Assembly: GCA_041521345.1 (NCBI GenBank)
Contig: JBGOHB010000003.1
Source of the DNA: Virgibacillus_N oceani_A
GTDB taxonomy: Bacteria; Bacillota; Bacilli; Bacillales; Amphibacillaceae
DNA: 64,000 nt
Direction: 5' to 3' (one strand)
Of the stretch, positions 18,285 to 27,648 are shown piece after piece. The notes below the pieces were generated by a model that was not told the DNA's origin, ran no database searches, and worked only from the letters and a program-made list of their open reading frames with translations. How positions within the stretch are numbered: the first letter of the stretch is position 1; the number at the start of each line of letters is the position of its first letter. The translations under genes and the position numbers were made by a program.

Positions 18285-19229
18285 ATGCAACATGCAATAA
18301 AAGTGAACGGTTTTAAAAAATCATATAATAACAATCAGGTGGTAAAAGGTATCAATTTGCAAGTAAAAAAAGGTGAATTATTTGCCCTTCTTGGACCGAA
18401 CGGTGCCGGAAAAACAACCATTATCCATATGCTTTCGACTCTTCTGAAGCCGGATGAAGGCACAGCGTTTATTGGAGGGTTGGACGTTGTCAAAAATGCC
18501 AAAGACGTTCGAAAAATGATAAGTCTGACGGGACAGTTTGCTGCCCTTGACGAAGGGTTGACGGGTTTACAAAATTTAATGTTGATTGCCAGACTTCATG
18601 GTCACTCCAATAAACAAGCTCGTTCGATAGCCAATGAATTAATTCAATCCTTCGATCTTTTTGATGCCAGGAATCGTATGGTAGCAAATTATTCCGGGGG
18701 CATGCGTCGCAGGTTAGATATTGCAGCAAGTATTGTCACCCAACCGGATCTTATTTTTCTCGATGAGCCAACAACGGGACTGGATCCCCAAAGCCGTATC
18801 CAGGTTTGGGAAGTTGTCCGAGAGCTTCTAAAATTGGGCACGACTGTATTATTAACCACGCAGTACTTGGAAGAAGCAGATCAGTTAGCTGATCAAATTG
18901 CTGTTATTGATGAAGGGAGAATCATTGCCGAAGGAACACCAAACGAACTGAAAGCTTCATTTGGTGAAAAGGCGCTATCTTTTCGATTAACAAAATATGT
19001 TGAATTCGAAAAGATTAGTAGCATCTTAGATGATCACGCTTTAACCGTATTTCAAGATGAAGACCCCCTTGTTTTCAAGATACCTGTAAAAGAAACAAAG
19101 CTTGCAAACTACGCAATTCATACACTTTTGGTCAATGAAGTACCTGTTGAAGAATTTGTACTGGGTAAGCCAAGCTTGGACGAGGTGTTCCTGGCTTTAA
19201 CAGCGCCGAAACACAGGGAGGTCGTTTAA
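18285..19229 (+). CDS. DrrA-type ABC transporter ATP-binding protein
   Basis: ATPase of 314 residues for a drug or lipid exporter. Walker A is GPNGAGKTT, the signature is NYSGGMRRRLDIA and Walker B is LIFLDEPTTGLD. The 80-residue C-terminal extension after residue 230 is typical of DrrA. The stop of this gene overlaps the start of the permease gene (TAATG), so translation is coupled. Confidence 0.93.
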   Translation: MQHAIKVNGFKKSYNNNQVVKGINLQVKKGELFALLGPNGAGKTTIIHMLSTLLKPDEGTAFIGGLDVVKNAKDVRKMISLTGQFAALDEGLTGLQNLMLIARLHGHSNKQARSIANELIQSFDLFDARNRMVANYSGGMRRRLDIAASIVTQPDLIFLDEPTTGLDPQSRIQVWEVVRELLKLGTTVLLTTQYLEEADQLADQIAVIDEGRIIAEGTPNELKASFGEKALSFRLTKYVEFEKISSILDDHALTVFQDEDPLVFKIPVKETKLANYAIHTLLVNEVPVEEFVLGKPSLDEVFLALTAPKHREVV

Positions 19230-20053
19230 TGAACATCACGAAGAATTTTAGTGAGTCATTGTCTTTCTGGAATTCAACACCAAAAAGTGCAAGTGCTTTG
19301 AAAGCTACACAAACTATTATTTGGAGAACGGTACAAAACACAAAGAATAACTTATTTGGCTATGTTATTGAAGCTATTCTGGCTCCAGTGATCATGATGC
19401 TTATCTTTAATTATTTGTTTGGTGGAGCAATTGCAGGATCTACAAGAGACTACATTCAGTTTCTTTTGCCGGGGATGCTTATTTTGACTGTTGTTCCATT
19501 GACCGTATACAGTGGAACAACTATATGTCTGGATATTACAAAAGGTGTTTATAATCGGTTTAGAACGATGCCGTTTTGGCAGCCGTCATCTATACTTGGA
19601 CCATTAATTACTGATGGAATACGATATACCATTGCATCTTTTTCTGTATTGGCTACAGGATTTTTACTGGGATTTCATCCGGAAGGTGGGATAATGGGAA
19701 CAGCACTTGCCTTATTGTTTATTATTTTCTTTGCGTTTAGTGTGAGCTGGATTTTTGCTATGATCGGCATTCTTGCTAAACGTCCGGAAACTGTATCGGG
19801 GTCGAGTATGATGTTCATTTATCCTCTTTTGTTTGCCAGCAATATTTTTGTAGATTCAGCTACGATGCCCAAATGGATTCAAGTCGTTGTGGATCTGAAT
19901 CCAATCAGTATTGCGGCATCTGCGGTAAGAGGTCTCATGTCTGGAACAGCCACCACTGCTGAGATTGTTGGAGGTATTGCCGTATGCATGTTATTCATCA
20001 TTGTTTTTGCACCGATGACCATTTATCTCTATCTTTCGAAAAACAAGAGGTAA
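19229..20053 (+). CDS. DrrB-type ABC-2 permease
   Basis: 274 residues with a cytoplasmic N-terminus of about 45 residues and six membrane segments. The ABC-2 signature region with GVYNRFRTMPF between helices two and three matches DrrB/NodJ exporters. It forms a complete exporter with the preceding ATPase. The two-hairpin terminator element lies 70 bases downstream. Confidence 0.92.
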   Translation: MNITKNFSESLSFWNSTPKSASALKATQTIIWRTVQNTKNNLFGYVIEAILAPVIMMLIFNYLFGGAIAGSTRDYIQFLLPGMLILTVVPLTVYSGTTICLDITKGVYNRFRTMPFWQPSSILGPLITDGIRYTIASFSVLATGFLLGFHPEGGIMGTALALLFIIFFAFSVSWIFAMIGILAKRPETVSGSSMMFIYPLLFASNIFVDSATMPKWIQVVVDLNPISIAASAVRGLMSGTATTAEIVGGIAVCMLFIIVFAPMTIYLYLSKNKR

Positions 20054-20125
20054 ACGGATCAGATTCACTTCACAAAAAAATACTGAAAATAAAATAATCA
20101 AATAAACCTGCTCGAAAAATAATAC

Positions 20126-20213
20126 GATAACCGAATAGTTTAATGGGTTACTTCCAAGGTGACCCCTTACCCCCGTGACCAGGCAAGTGTGGAAACTTAC
20201 CTGGTTTATTTTT
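20126..20213 (+). terminator. Two-hairpin element ending in a terminator (copy 2)
   Basis: Same layout as 15256-15353. GATAACCGAATA is followed by hairpin GGGTTACTT/AGGTGACCC. Then comes CCAGGCAAGT paired with ACTTACCTGG (one mismatch) and a T-rich tail. The first stem keeps pairing although its sequence differs from copy 1. It terminates the exporter operon. Confidence 0.78.
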
Positions 20214-20260
20214 CCCTTTACCATTTTGCAATATATATTAAAAAAATCTTCTTCTACACT

Positions 20261-20294
20261 TGAATATTCATTCATTATAATGCATAATAATTCA
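20261..20294 (+). promoter_or_regulatory. Two ARG boxes around the argG -10 element
   Basis: Box 1 (20261-20274) reads TGAATATTCATTCA, an exact TGAAT-N4-ATTCA. Box 2 (20281-20294) reads TGCATAATAATTCA, one mismatch. They are 20 bp apart, two helical turns. A TATAAT -10 element sits at 20276-20281 between them, so ArgR/AhrC bound with arginine would block RNA polymerase. Confidence 0.8.
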
Positions 20295-20326
20295 TAAGCA
20301 TTTATAAATATAAGGAGATGGGTATT

Positions 20327-21586
20327 ATGAGCAAGGATAAAATTGTTTTGGCATATTCTGGCGGGCTTGATACTTCTGTAGCGGTGAAATGGCTGCAGGA
20401 TAAATATAACTATGATGTAATCGCGGTAGCGCTTGATGTTGGAGAAGGGAAAGACCTTGACTTTGTGAAAAATAAAGCCTTGGATGTAGGGGCGATTAAG
20501 TCCTATGTCATTGATGCAAAATCCATCTTTTCCAATGAATTTGTTTTATCATCACTGCAGGCAAATTTGTTGTACGAAGGAAAATACCCTTTAATTTCAG
20601 CGCTGTCTCGTCCGCTGATTGCCAAGGTACTAACCGCAATTGCAGAGCAGGAGGGGGCGGTAGCTGTAGCACATGGCTGTACCGGGAAAGGAAACGATCA
20701 GGTGCGTTTCGATGTGGCATTTACAGCCCTTAATCCTAACCTGAAAATTGTGGCCCCCGTACGTGAATGGGCGATGTCAAGGGATGAGGAAATTCAATAT
20801 GCAAAAGAGCATAACATTCCTATTCCGATTGATGTGGATAACCCTTTCAGTATTGACCAGAATTTATGGGGGCGCAGTAATGAATGTGGTGTACTCGAAG
20901 ATCCTTGGGCAGAGGCTCCTGAAGAGGCATTTGAACTGACAGTGAATCCCATGGAGGCACCGGATGAGCCGCAAATAGTTCAGATTACATTTGATCAGGG
21001 AAAACCAATTTCCCTGGATGGAGAAGAACTCCCATTAGAAGCGTTAATTTTAAAATTAAATGATATTGCCGGAAAGCATGGCGTGGGACGGATCGACCAT
21101 GTGGAAAACCGCCTCGTTGGCATAAAATCGCGTGAAATATATGAAGCACCAGCAGCACTGACATTGATTTCTGCTCATCAGGAGTTGGAAGCATTGACAT
21201 TGCCAAGAGAGGTTGCGCAATTTAAGCCTGTCATCGAGCAGAAGTTTGCCCAAACCGTTTATGACGGCCTTTGGTACTCTCCGTTGACAGAAGCATTGAA
21301 AGCATTTATCGATGCAACACAAAAACATGTGTCAGGAACAGTAAAAGTAAAACTGTATAAAGGCCATGCACAGGTAGTTGGAAGAGTGTCCGCTAATTCC
21401 CTGTATGATTTTGACTTGGCAACCTACAATAAAGCCGATGCATTTGATCATGAAGCAGCCCTCGGATTTATCAAGCTATGGGGTCTGCCGACAAAAGTAC
21501 ATGCTTCCGTGAACAAAACGCATGAAGCAACAGAAGCTTCTATAAATGATCTTATTTTAGATGTAAAGGAAGCAGTGAAACAATGA
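20327..21586 (+). CDS. argG: Argininosuccinate synthase
   Basis: It joins citrulline and aspartate with ATP to make argininosuccinate in arginine biosynthesis. 419 residues, the usual length. The ATP pyrophosphatase loop is AYSGGLDTSV at the N-terminus, and GCTGKGNDQVRF and RSNECGVLEDPW contain further active-site residues. ATG 20327 is nine bases behind AAGGAG. The stop overlaps the argH start (ATGA). Confidence 0.98.
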   Translation: MSKDKIVLAYSGGLDTSVAVKWLQDKYNYDVIAVALDVGEGKDLDFVKNKALDVGAIKSYVIDAKSIFSNEFVLSSLQANLLYEGKYPLISALSRPLIAKVLTAIAEQEGAVAVAHGCTGKGNDQVRFDVAFTALNPNLKIVAPVREWAMSRDEEIQYAKEHNIPIPIDVDNPFSIDQNLWGRSNECGVLEDPWAEAPEEAFELTVNPMEAPDEPQIVQITFDQGKPISLDGEELPLEALILKLNDIAGKHGVGRIDHVENRLVGIKSREIYEAPAALTLISAHQELEALTLPREVAQFKPVIEQKFAQTVYDGLWYSPLTEALKAFIDATQKHVSGTVKVKLYKGHAQVVGRVSANSLYDFDLATYNKADAFDHEAALGFIKLWGLPTKVHASVNKTHEATEASINDLILDVKEAVKQ

Positions 21587-22986
21587 AACTCTGGGGAGGA
21601 CGCTTTACAAAGTCGACAAATGAATTGGTAGATGAATATACCGCATCCATAACATTTGATAAAAAACTGGCAGCCTATGATGTGCAGGGCAGTATTGCCC
21701 ATGTGAAAATGCTGAAAAAATGCGGCATTATTTCTGAAGGTGAAGCAGATACCATTGCTGCCGGGCTGGAAGCTGTCTATGAAAAAATTGAAAATGGAAA
21801 AGCTGTACTAAGTGAAAAAGATGAAGATATTCATATGAATGTCGAGCGGCTTCTCATTGAAGAAATTGGTCCGATCGGCGGAAAACTTCATACAGGACGA
21901 AGCAGAAATGACCAGGTAGCCCTCGATATGCGGCTGTATTTGCGGAATGAGTTGCTGAATATCAGCGACCAGCTTATCGAGGTGCAGGAGGCACTGTGTA
22001 AACAGGCAGAAGCAAATCTGGATACCGTACTGCCCGGCTATACACACCTGCAGCGGGCACAACCGGTATTATTTGCTCATCATATGATGGCATATGTATT
22101 TATGTTCCAGCGGGATGTAGAGCGGCTTGCTGACAGCTATAAGCGGGTGAATAAGTCACCGCTTGGAGCAGGAGCACTGGCAGGAACAACATTCCCAATA
22201 GACCGCGAATTTGTAGCAGAACAGCTCGGATTTGAGGGGATTTGTGAAAACAGTTTGGATGCGGTGAGCGATCGTGATTTTGTTGTGGAGTTCTTGGCGA
22301 ATGCATCAATGATTGCTGCGCATCTTTCCCGTTTGTGTGAAGAATTGATTCAATGGTCCAGTGCCGAATTTAATTTTATTGAACTAGATGATGAATTTTG
22401 TACCGGAAGCAGCATGATGCCGCAAAAGAAAAATCCGGATGTAGCGGAGCTTGTCCGAGGGAAAACGGGCAGAATATACGGAAATCTCACGGCTATGTTG
22501 ACCACCTTAAAAGGATTGCCGCTTGCATACAATAAAGACATGCAGGAAGATAAGGAAGGCATGTTTGATTCGGTGGATACCCTTAAGGGCGCACTTGCTT
22601 TGTTCGCCCCGCTGATTAAAACAATGCAGGTGAAAAAAGAAAATATGTACGAAGCGGTACGCCAGGATTTTTCCAATGCCACAGATCTTGCGGATTACCT
22701 TGTAGGAAAAGGCATGCCATTTCGTGAATCACATGCGGTTGTTGGGAATATTGTGCTGTATTGCATTAATGAAGGAAAATACCTCCTTGATATGAGTCTG
22801 AAAGAGTTAGCGTCATTTTCAGACAGGATAGAAGCGGATATATTTAATGTGCTTACACCTGAAGCTGTTGTAAATGCAAGGAATGTGGCAGGAGGAACAG
22901 CGAAAATCCGGGTGGAAAAGCAGATGACTATTGCTGAAGGGTTATTTGAAAAAAATAAGGAATGGATGAAGCAGCAGAAAGTCTAA
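21583..22986 (+). CDS. argH: Argininosuccinate lyase
   Basis: It cleaves argininosuccinate to arginine and fumarate. 467 residues of the fumarase/aspartase superfamily. The signature GSSMMPQKKNPD holds the mobile catalytic serine; TGRSRNDQVALD and HTGRS-type substrate contacts are near residues 105-115. It is coupled to argG by a four-base overlap. Confidence 0.98.
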   Translation: MKLWGGRFTKSTNELVDEYTASITFDKKLAAYDVQGSIAHVKMLKKCGIISEGEADTIAAGLEAVYEKIENGKAVLSEKDEDIHMNVERLLIEEIGPIGGKLHTGRSRNDQVALDMRLYLRNELLNISDQLIEVQEALCKQAEANLDTVLPGYTHLQRAQPVLFAHHMMAYVFMFQRDVERLADSYKRVNKSPLGAGALAGTTFPIDREFVAEQLGFEGICENSLDAVSDRDFVVEFLANASMIAAHLSRLCEELIQWSSAEFNFIELDDEFCTGSSMMPQKKNPDVAELVRGKTGRIYGNLTAMLTTLKGLPLAYNKDMQEDKEGMFDSVDTLKGALALFAPLIKTMQVKKENMYEAVRQDFSNATDLADYLVGKGMPFRESHAVVGNIVLYCINEGKYLLDMSLKELASFSDRIEADIFNVLTPEAVVNARNVAGGTAKIRVEKQMTIAEGLFEKNKEWMKQQKV

Positions 22987-23059
22987 ATGAATTTCACAGC
23001 TAAAATTTACGAATTTGCTATTAACGAACAGGTGCGTATTTTTTTGCTAGTAAACAAAT

Positions 23060-23257
23060 TCACCAGGTGATTATAAAACCTAGCTTTTTATCAATGATAT
23101 TTAAGTAGTCTCTAATGTACTCATAGCCATTCATGATTCCGGAGTTGGCGAAGTCTGATTGCATAAATATGTCTTTCAGCTGTTTCACCTGTCTGCCTCG
23201 GAATTGAGATAGTAGTGCTTCCCATGCAATAGGGACAGCCGAAGAGATGAAAAATAG
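23060..23257 (-). pseudogene. Unidentified coding remnant
   Basis: On the minus strand an open stretch of about 65 codons after a stop has protein-like composition (SQFRGRQVKQLKDIF, then FANSGIMNGYEYIRDYLN) and ends with TGA at 23060. It has no start and no ribosome site, so I read it as the 3' end of a lost gene whose family I do not recognise. The surrounding 22987-23820 is otherwise gene-free. Confidence 0.4.
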
Positions 23258-23344
23258 TCAGCAGAAAGGTTCGTTTAGTACGATTGCGAGGGGTGATCAC
23301 AGCAATAGTTTTCCTTACTTACTTCAGGATTGATTCTGCTGCAG

Positions 23345-23448
23345 AAAGAACAAAGGCGAAAGCGCCCGTTCAGCAACGTACTGGATTTATCGTAGTAGAG
23401 GAGTGTGAAGTTTGGGGCTGCTAAATGCCCGCCCCGTCAAGATCTCTG
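23345..23448 (+). repeat. Dispersed repeat family 2 (degenerate copy)
   Basis: A GC-richer stretch begins with AACAAAGGCGAAAGCGCCCG. It ends in GGGGCTGCTAAATGCCCGCC followed by CCGTCAAGAT. The second block matches the right part of the MITE-like element at 55290-55509, read on its minus strand (GGGGCTGCGCTAAATGCTCG), and the copy at 59051. No coding potential. Confidence 0.55.
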
Positions 23449-23820
23449 CTAGTGGCTAAATAACTTTGCCAGCTTATCCACAGCATACAAATTTTGTAGT
23501 TTTCTAAGAAATGGTAAAAAGCTCCCTTTGAATTAGGAGCTACGTTACCAATTCAGTATTAATTTTACTGCTGTATAAGTGAAGGTATTCACATAAATAC
23601 CTGCAGAATAATTTGGAGTAAGTTTATTCGCTGGACACAAACGCATAATCACGGGACAAACAGTTAAAAGTACTATACAAATTGCAGTGTTCGCTGGCGA
23701 ATCTACCATACGCGGGTGTTGTTTTGGCAATTATTTTCTGACAAATATCAAATGATGCCAGCGAATCATCTTTATCACCTTAGTACAACTGTATCTTCAT
23801 CATTTTTATGGCCAGTACAT

Positions 23821-24882
23821 TTAGTGTCGCTTATTCAACCACAATACTCCACTTTTTGCAAGCCGTGGTAGAAGGCCAGTCATCGGCTTTTGCATCATAT
23901 TTCCAAAGCCATCAGACTTTCCGAGCGAGCCAAGTGTTCCTTTTAGCTTTATTTGCTTCGGTATTTTCGGCTGTTTATCCCTTAATACATCAAAAAGTAT
24001 TTCGGCGAGCTGCTCTCCCTGTTGCCCCGCCAATTGGGCACTTGGTGAGAACTCTGATGAAGCACAGTCACCTAAAACATAGACATTCTGCTTTTCAGGC
24101 ACCTGGTAATACTCGTTCAAAATGACTTTCTCCTGATCATCTTTCGCAAATGGCAATTCCCTTACCAGGTGATTTGGTCTTACGCCAGCAGTCCAGATGG
24201 TAACATCATTCACATAACAAACGCCGTTATTACATACGCCGTCTTTTTCCACATATTCAACATTGGCGTGATGGATTACATCGACGTCATTTGCCGTAAA
24301 CCATTCAGCAACATATTCCTGGATTTTGGAATCGAATGCCTTTAGTACAGAAGATCCACGGTCAAGCAAACGGATATTTAAGTCTGGTCTGCTTTCGCGA
24401 ATTTCCGAGGCGACTTCAATCCCGCTTAAGCCTGCCCCGACGATGGAAACTTTACCATATGCCTTTAAATTTAAGACAGAAAGCCCAGTATAGCGTGCAT
24501 TATGGAAGGTTTGTACACTATTGGTAAATTCTTGAGCCCCTTCAATGCCATGGTAATTATCTTCACAGCCCAATCCGATCACTAAATAATTATAGGGAAC
24601 AACTTTGCTGGAATCACTAAAAGTGATCTCTTCCTTTTCCGTATCAATATTGTCGATTTCACCATATACGTACTGCACACGCTTATCATCCGGAAAGGCA
24701 AATCGCACATCTTTTTCAGCCGATGTTCCAGCTGCAATGGTGTAAAACTCTGTCTTTATAGAGTGGTAGGGATTTCGGTCGACTAGTGTTATTTCAATGT
24801 CCTCCGGCAGCTGATTATCCAGCAAACCCATAATAACTTTCAACCCGCCATATCCCCCACCTAATACAACTAAACGTTTCAT
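23821..24882 (-). CDS. NADH dehydrogenase-like flavoprotein (YutJ type)
   Basis: 353 residues of the two-dinucleotide-binding flavoprotein family. The FAD motif VLGGGYGG is at the N-terminus, the NADH motif SIVGAGLSGIEVA is near residue 150, and the second FAD motif is VYVLGDCA. Sequence flow (LIDRNPYHS-like, IGLGCEDNYHG) matches B. subtilis YutJ, a type II NADH dehydrogenase relative whose electron acceptor is not settled. ATG 24882 follows AAAGAGGG. Single gene. Confidence 0.88.
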   Translation of the reverse strand: MKRLVVLGGGYGGLKVIMGLLDNQLPEDIEITLVDRNPYHSIKTEFYTIAAGTSAEKDVRFAFPDDKRVQYVYGEIDNIDTEKEEITFSDSSKVVPYNYLVIGLGCEDNYHGIEGAQEFTNSVQTFHNARYTGLSVLNLKAYGKVSIVGAGLSGIEVASEIRESRPDLNIRLLDRGSSVLKAFDSKIQEYVAEWFTANDVDVIHHANVEYVEKDGVCNNGVCYVNDVTIWTAGVRPNHLVRELPFAKDDQEKVILNEYYQVPEKQNVYVLGDCASSEFSPSAQLAGQQGEQLAEILFDVLRDKQPKIPKQIKLKGTLGSLGKSDGFGNMMQKPMTGLLPRLAKSGVLWLNKRH

Positions 24883-24980
24883 AACAAAATCCCTCTTTTA
24901 ATAATGATATATATAGACCATATTCTATTTTAACGAAGAAGTAAATGCTTGTCACTCTTTTACGATGAATTGGCAGAACG

Positions 24981-25000
24981 CCCCTTATTTCAATGAGGGG
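24981..25000 (+). repeat. Left hairpin of the TnpB element
   Basis: CCCC and GGGG flank TTATTTCAATGA, and the sequence continues ATGAATGCC. The hairpin at 25844-25863 on the other side of tnpB has the same apex, TATTTCAATG, on a different stem. It may be the subterminal hairpin of an IS200/IS605-type left end. Confidence 0.55.
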
Positions 25001-25035
25001 ATGAATGCCAAGGTCTTATAAAAAATATTAAAAAA

Positions 25036-25614
25036 ATGATACATAATTATACTTTCATCGGTGTTGATTTGGGTCTCAGACATATTGCGGTTCTTTCAGA
25101 GTCAATAAGCGGAAAAAGACAACTCTTTTCAGGTAAAGAAGTTGGTTATAAACGACACTTTCGTTTTCTAAGGCGTTCGTTGGGTAACAAAAAGGCGCAG
25201 CGCGCCATAGAACGCATAGGTAAAAAAGAAAGCCGTCGGATGAAAAATTATAATCGTAAATTAGCAAAAGATATTGTTAACTTTGCACGCCAATTTGATC
25301 ATCCAATGATGAAACTAGAGCAACTGGATGACATCCGCAGTACCTGCCGTAGTATGAAAAATGCGGATAAATCAATCCATACCTGGGCTTTTTATCAACT
25401 AAAGCAATTCATCAAAGAAAGAGCTGCGAAATTCAATATTCCTGTAGCTGATATCAATCCCTATAAAACAAGCCAAACTTGTTTTAAATGCAAACATGCT
25501 GAAAGAGGGAATCGCAACCAGGATGAATTTAAGTGTAAAAAGTGCGACCACACAAGTCACGCTGACTTAAATGCTGCAAACAATATAGCTATTAGCACAA
25601 CCTTGGCGGTGTAA
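25036..25614 (+). pseudogene. tnpB: TnpB (IS200/IS605 OrfB) lacking its N-terminal half
   Basis: 192 residues that correspond to the RuvC and zinc-ribbon half of TnpB, the RNA-guided nuclease of IS605-type elements. All three RuvC acidic positions are present: Asp in GVDLGLRH, Glu in KLEQLDD, Asp in HADLNAANNIA. The zinc ribbon is CFKC and CKKC. The first 170-180 residues (WED/REC part) of normal TnpB are absent. The frame is closed upstream by TGA near the left hairpin and the ATG has no ribosome site. Hence probably a remnant after internal deletion, with no tnpA. Confidence 0.85.
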
Positions 25615-25870
25615 CATGAAACAGTCGTGAGACAGATTTGTATTATAGACCAAGTACAGGTATAATCCTGGTTAAAACATGCAGGACTGCTTCTCTTCGC
25701 ATGGGGATCCCCGAGTGGCACGGGGTACAGTGGTCATGATGACGACGGGCAAGAAATGGAACAACATGATGACTGTCGTTGAGATAGACATTCCGTTAGA
25801 ATGAGCCATTACTATGCCTTTTAGGGTGTGTCCTTAGGGGATGCTCGGTATTTCAATGCCGAGAGGATGT
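25615..25870 (+). ncRNA. Candidate omega/reRNA region and right end of the TnpB element
   Basis: Non-coding DNA directly 3' of tnpB, where guide RNAs of TnpB elements lie. It contains a CCCCG/CGGGG hairpin near 25712-25729, a repeated CATGATGAC, and the terminal hairpin CTCGG-TATTTCAATG-CCGAG (25844-25863) followed by AGGATGTCAC. If this is a guide scaffold, the guide would be the flank beginning near 25870. Boundaries are inferred. Confidence 0.5.
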
Positions 25871-25935
25871 CACTGAAACCCTGTTACGGTTCTTTTTCTC
25901 TTAAGCTATACTGGGTAAAAAAGGAGATGATGCGA

Positions 25936-26412
25936 ATGGCGAAAGAAACAGTGGAAGCAATTCAGGATATTTACCCGGATGATTATGCTTGGTGCTATGG
26001 CTGTGGCCGTTTAAATAAGGATGGATTACAATTGAAAACAAAATGGAACGGGAATCAGACAGTAACGACCTATACACCACGGCCTGAACATACAGCGATT
26101 CCCGGGTTTGTCTATGGGGGCTTAATCGGATCTTTGGTGGATTGTCACGGGACGGGTTCCGCTTCGATGGCGCTGCATCGTAAAAATGGATATGAAATGG
26201 CTGATGGAGAAGAACCGCCGCGTTTCGTTACAGCATCTCTCCATGTCGATTATTTAAAGCCGACCCCACATAATACAGAGCTAAAAGCAGTAGGCACGAT
26301 TGAAGAAATTCATCCAAAAAAATGGAAGATACATACGGAAGTATTTGCTGGTGACATAAATTGTGCCAAAGGGGAAGTTGTGGCAGCTGTCATGCCGGAT
26401 ACCTTTAAATAA
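25936..26412 (+). CDS. Hotdog-fold PaaI-family thioesterase
   Basis: 158 residues. The hotdog helix GFVYGGLIGSLVDCHGTGSA carries the catalytic acid (Asp) in the usual place, and an N-terminal CYGCG motif is shared with a Bacillus PaaI subfamily. It probably hydrolyses an acyl-CoA; substrate unknown. Three ATG triplets are near; I choose 25936, nine bases behind AAAGGAG. Confidence 0.85.
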   Translation: MAKETVEAIQDIYPDDYAWCYGCGRLNKDGLQLKTKWNGNQTVTTYTPRPEHTAIPGFVYGGLIGSLVDCHGTGSASMALHRKNGYEMADGEEPPRFVTASLHVDYLKPTPHNTELKAVGTIEEIHPKKWKIHTEVFAGDINCAKGEVVAAVMPDTFK

Positions 26413-26512
26413 ATGGTGTATTTTAATTTTATGGTGATTCAGCGGCATATGGACTTTAAAAAAATGAAATGATAGAATAGTTCCACAGTATTAATTGTAA
26501 GAAGGTGTTTGA

Positions 26513-26980
26513 GTGGAATTTCGATTTACGGAGGAAAAGAATTGGGGTAAAAAAGCATATAACGGTTTCGGTACAGCGCTTGTGGGCGTGTTTTTCATTG
26601 TTTTTCAGGTTTATTTAAATGGCGGATCGATGGACAGCTTGCTGATTTTTATTGGTTTTATTCCGGTAATAATTGGAGTTACTCAAGGCTTGTACAACAT
26701 GACGAGGCAAGAGAAGGATTATGTTTATTTGGAAGAAGATCTCTTAACTATTAATAAAGGGCTTTTCTTGCCGAGAAAAGAAGTTAAATACGTCGACATT
26801 AATTACTGTACCGTCATAGGTGATTTTCTCGTATTTAAATTAAGAAAAGATAAAGAGGAACAAATCAATATAGAATATTTATCTGATGAAGATTTCGCAT
26901 TATTGCGTGAAGAACTTAAAAAGAGAGTGAAAATTGATCTGTTTCGGACAAGCCCTACAGCGTATAACACCGTCCATTAA
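26513..26980 (+). CDS. Membrane protein of unknown function with PH-like C-terminal half
   Basis: 155 residues. Two hydrophobic segments (about 15-35 and 42-62) are followed by a soluble beta-rich part (70-140) in which YVYLEEDLLTINKGLFLPRK recalls bacterial PH domains; I do not recognise the family. The GTG start at 26513 is preceded by AGAAGGTG. Confidence 0.6.
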   Translation: MEFRFTEEKNWGKKAYNGFGTALVGVFFIVFQVYLNGGSMDSLLIFIGFIPVIIGVTQGLYNMTRQEKDYVYLEEDLLTINKGLFLPRKEVKYVDINYCTVIGDFLVFKLRKDKEEQINIEYLSDEDFALLREELKKRVKIDLFRTSPTAYNTVH

Positions 26981-27051
26981 AAAAATGAATGAATTGTTTG
27001 CTTGAGTAAATTCATAAGTGAAGTATGATTGTCGATAAGGAGGCGGTTCGT

Positions 27052-27585
27052 GTGCATGCCGGAATTTTTTTGGATCGTGATGGTGTGATCAATGAGGTGC
27101 TCAGCCACCGCGTAAAATTTGTAAATCAGCCAGATGATTTTTATTTATTGGAGGGTGTTGGCGAGGCGATTAGGATCTTCAATGAAACAGGGTTTAAAGT
27201 ATTTGTTGTAACAAATCAAGGCGGAGTTGGACTGGGTTTTATGGAAGCGTCCGCTTTACTTGATATACATACAAAAATGGCCGCCGATTTGGAAGCGTTT
27301 GGTGCAGAGGTGGATGATATTGCCTACTGTCCCCATAAGCCAAAAGCGGGATGCGCTTGCCGGAAGCCGAAACCAAAAATGATTTTGGACTTGGCAGATA
27401 AGCATCAAGTAGATTTGACGAAAAGCTATATGATTGGTGACAGAGAGCCGGACATTGAAGCAGGAAAATCAGCCGGTGTGAAAACAATACTTGTTGGGGA
27501 AAGGATCGATCAGCAAAATGCAGAGGCTGATATGTATTTTTCTGATCTTTTTTCCGCGGCAAAAGTAATAGTGGAGGAGATCTGA
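27052..27585 (+). CDS. HAD-IIIA phosphatase (GmhB-like)
   Basis: 177 residues. The catalytic motif FLDRDGVIN, motif II VVTNQ and motif III/IV MIGDREPDIEAG are intact. The zinc-binding loop CPHKP followed by CACRKP is typical of GmhB-type D-glycero-D-manno-heptose bisphosphate phosphatases, although the substrate in Bacilli is unclear. GTG 27052 lies eight bases behind AAGGAGG, better than an ATG at 27025. Confidence 0.87.
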   Translation: MHAGIFLDRDGVINEVLSHRVKFVNQPDDFYLLEGVGEAIRIFNETGFKVFVVTNQGGVGLGFMEASALLDIHTKMAADLEAFGAEVDDIAYCPHKPKAGCACRKPKPKMILDLADKHQVDLTKSYMIGDREPDIEAGKSAGVKTILVGERIDQQNAEADMYFSDLFSAAKVIVEEI

Positions 27586-27648
27586 CGTACATAGACTTTT
27601 AAAGTAGCAGGTACGCTCTGAATTAAAAAGTGAACGGGGGATTTTGGC

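Noticed and set aside
23545..23730. 61-codon minus-strand frame before the YutJ-type gene
   Set aside because: Poor start context and composition typical of a chance frame.
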